Below are positions 4,802-5,294 of a stretch of 5,294 nucleotides of DNA, piece by piece; the first letter of the stretch is position 1, and every line of letters begins with the position of its first letter. Source of the DNA: an uncultured Eubacterium sp. (GTDB taxonomy: Bacteria > Bacillota > Clostridia > Lachnospirales > Lachnospiraceae); contig CAJGDH010000136.1 of NCBI GenBank assembly GCA_904502145.1, positions 1 to 5,294 of the forward strand, given 5' to 3'. Position numbers and translations under genes: made by a program. Below the pieces are notes generated by a model. The model saw only the letters and a program-made list of their open reading frames with translations. It made no database searches and was not told the DNA's origin.

Positions 4802-5294
4802 TTAAATTTCTTCTTCCTGTTCTGTGTATTCTTCTTCCTGTTCCGTGTCTTCGCCCTTCAGTTCTTCTTCCGCCATCTCTTCCACCGTAAAAGGATAGAG
4901 AAGGGTATCCATGAAGAAAGGAATCTGTCTTCCCCAGCTTTCTTCACTGTGGGTTCCCCCGGGAATGATCCGGGTGGTCAGGCTGATATCCTGATAGAAC
5001 AGGGATGAGATGATCCTTGTATAATCCTCCCTCACTTCCTTGAACCAGCGCATCTCTTCAGAACCGAAATCCAGGTAGATGATGGTATCGGGATCAATAT
5101 CCGACCGGTAGATCAGCCTGTCCATCTCATCCGGACAGAAATGAAAAGAAGCAGACAGGCAGGCGGCTTTCGAGAAAATATGGTTGAATCTTAACACAGC
5201 GTAAAGACTCATGAGGCCGCCCATGGAACTGCCGCAGATCATGGTGTGCTCCCGGTCGGGAAGAGTGCGGTAGTCCCGGTCGATCATGGGTTTC
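4802..5294 (-). CDS. Putative esterase (PF00756-like alpha/beta-hydrolase), 5' end outside window
   Basis: The reading frame runs to the right edge without a start; the methionine at 5287 is internal. Lys-Pro precede it, and KPMIDRDYRTLPDRE is the usual lead-in to the nucleophile elbow in esterase D/feruloyl-esterase-like proteins. Numbering from that methionine, the elbow is GSSMGG (19-24) with nucleophile S21. The acid is D73 in YLDFGSEE (71-78) and the histidine is H113 in PGGTHSEESW (109-118), a complete Ser-Asp-His triad. About 100 or more N-terminal residues should lie beyond the edge. After the last helix (about 139) the protein ends in a Glu-rich tail with a duplicated 7-residue unit (…DTEQEEE, YTEQEEE…). 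It is the first of three minus-strand genes seen here, 21 bp before the next hydrolase. The family is secure; the substrate is not. Confidence 0.88.
   Translation of the reverse strand, partial: KPMIDRDYRTLPDREHTMICGSSMGGLMSLYAVLRFNHIFSKAACLSASFHFCPDEMDRLIYRSDIDPDTIIYLDFGSEEMRWFKEVREDYTRIISSLFYQDISLTTRIIPGGTHSEESWGRQIPFFMDTLLYPFTVEEMAEEELKGEDTEQEEEYTEQEEEI
4811..4848 (-). repeat. 21-bp-spaced duplication encoding the acidic tail of the esterase
   Basis: Plus-strand TTCTTCCTGTTCTGTGT (4811-4827) recurs at 4832-4848 with one change (TTCTTCCTGTTCCGTGT). The offset is 21 bp, exactly seven codons. It encodes two copies of a T-E-Q-E-E-E unit at the very C-terminus. The close match suggests a recent in-frame duplication in a disordered, highly acidic tail. 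Confidence 0.75.

Noticed and set aside
4085..5008. Plus-strand open frame of 307 residues across both hydrolases
   Set aside because: It runs antisense over two proteins with catalytic motifs, bridges their intergenic gap, and ends in Phe-rich sequence complementary to the Glu tail.
5285..5287. Methionine at 5287 as start of the right-edge esterase
   Set aside because: The frame stays open to the window edge with Lys-Pro before it. The family needs about 100 or more residues before the nucleophile elbow, so the methionine is internal.

Overview
The window looks like chromosomal DNA of an anaerobic Gram-positive bacterium of the Clostridia, most likely Lachnospiraceae. The evidence is strong AGGAGG-type ribosome binding sites, extended -10 promoters, a thiolase-type gene start at the left edge, and a GlgA plus ATP-grasp/esterase gene set in balanced-GC DNA. 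The placement is inferred from style and protein character; no marker gene fixes the genus. There is no sign of phage, transposon, CRISPR or RNA gene.

Layout. (1) 1-519, minus strand: the first codons of a probable acetyl-CoA acetyltransferase (running off the left edge), preceded by a complete PaaI-type hotdog thioesterase. Both suggest acyl-CoA metabolism. An imperfect 25-bp inverted repeat lies in the 83-bp gap between them. (2) 520-704: a divergent promoter region with two extended -10 promoters facing away from each other. They share an almost identical 14-bp -10 block; one drives the thioesterase and the other glgA. (3) 705-2657, plus strand: glgA, a complete bacterial glycogen synthase core preceded by an unusual extension of about 168 residues. 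The extension has alternating acidic and Lys/Ala/Pro-repeat blocks resembling a histone H1 tail. (4) 2658-2793: a convergent intergenic region with a strong hairpin terminator whose U-tract serves the minus-strand operon. (5) 2794-5294, minus strand: an apparent three-gene operon read right to left. It holds an alpha/beta-hydrolase esterase (5' end outside the window, acidic repeat tail), a second alpha/beta-hydrolase of a different subtype, and an ATP-grasp ligase, with gaps of 21 and 37 bp.

How the genes may work together. The thioesterase and thiolase fit short-chain acyl-CoA handling. GlgA makes the glycogen backbone from ADP-glucose; no other glycogen gene is in the window, so it appears to be a single-gene transcript. 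The two hydrolases and the ATP-grasp ligase probably form a pathway that makes or processes a small carboxylate conjugate, but the substrate cannot be read from sequence. The two features most worth a second look are the histone-like tail on GlgA and the hydrolase-hydrolase-ligase operon.
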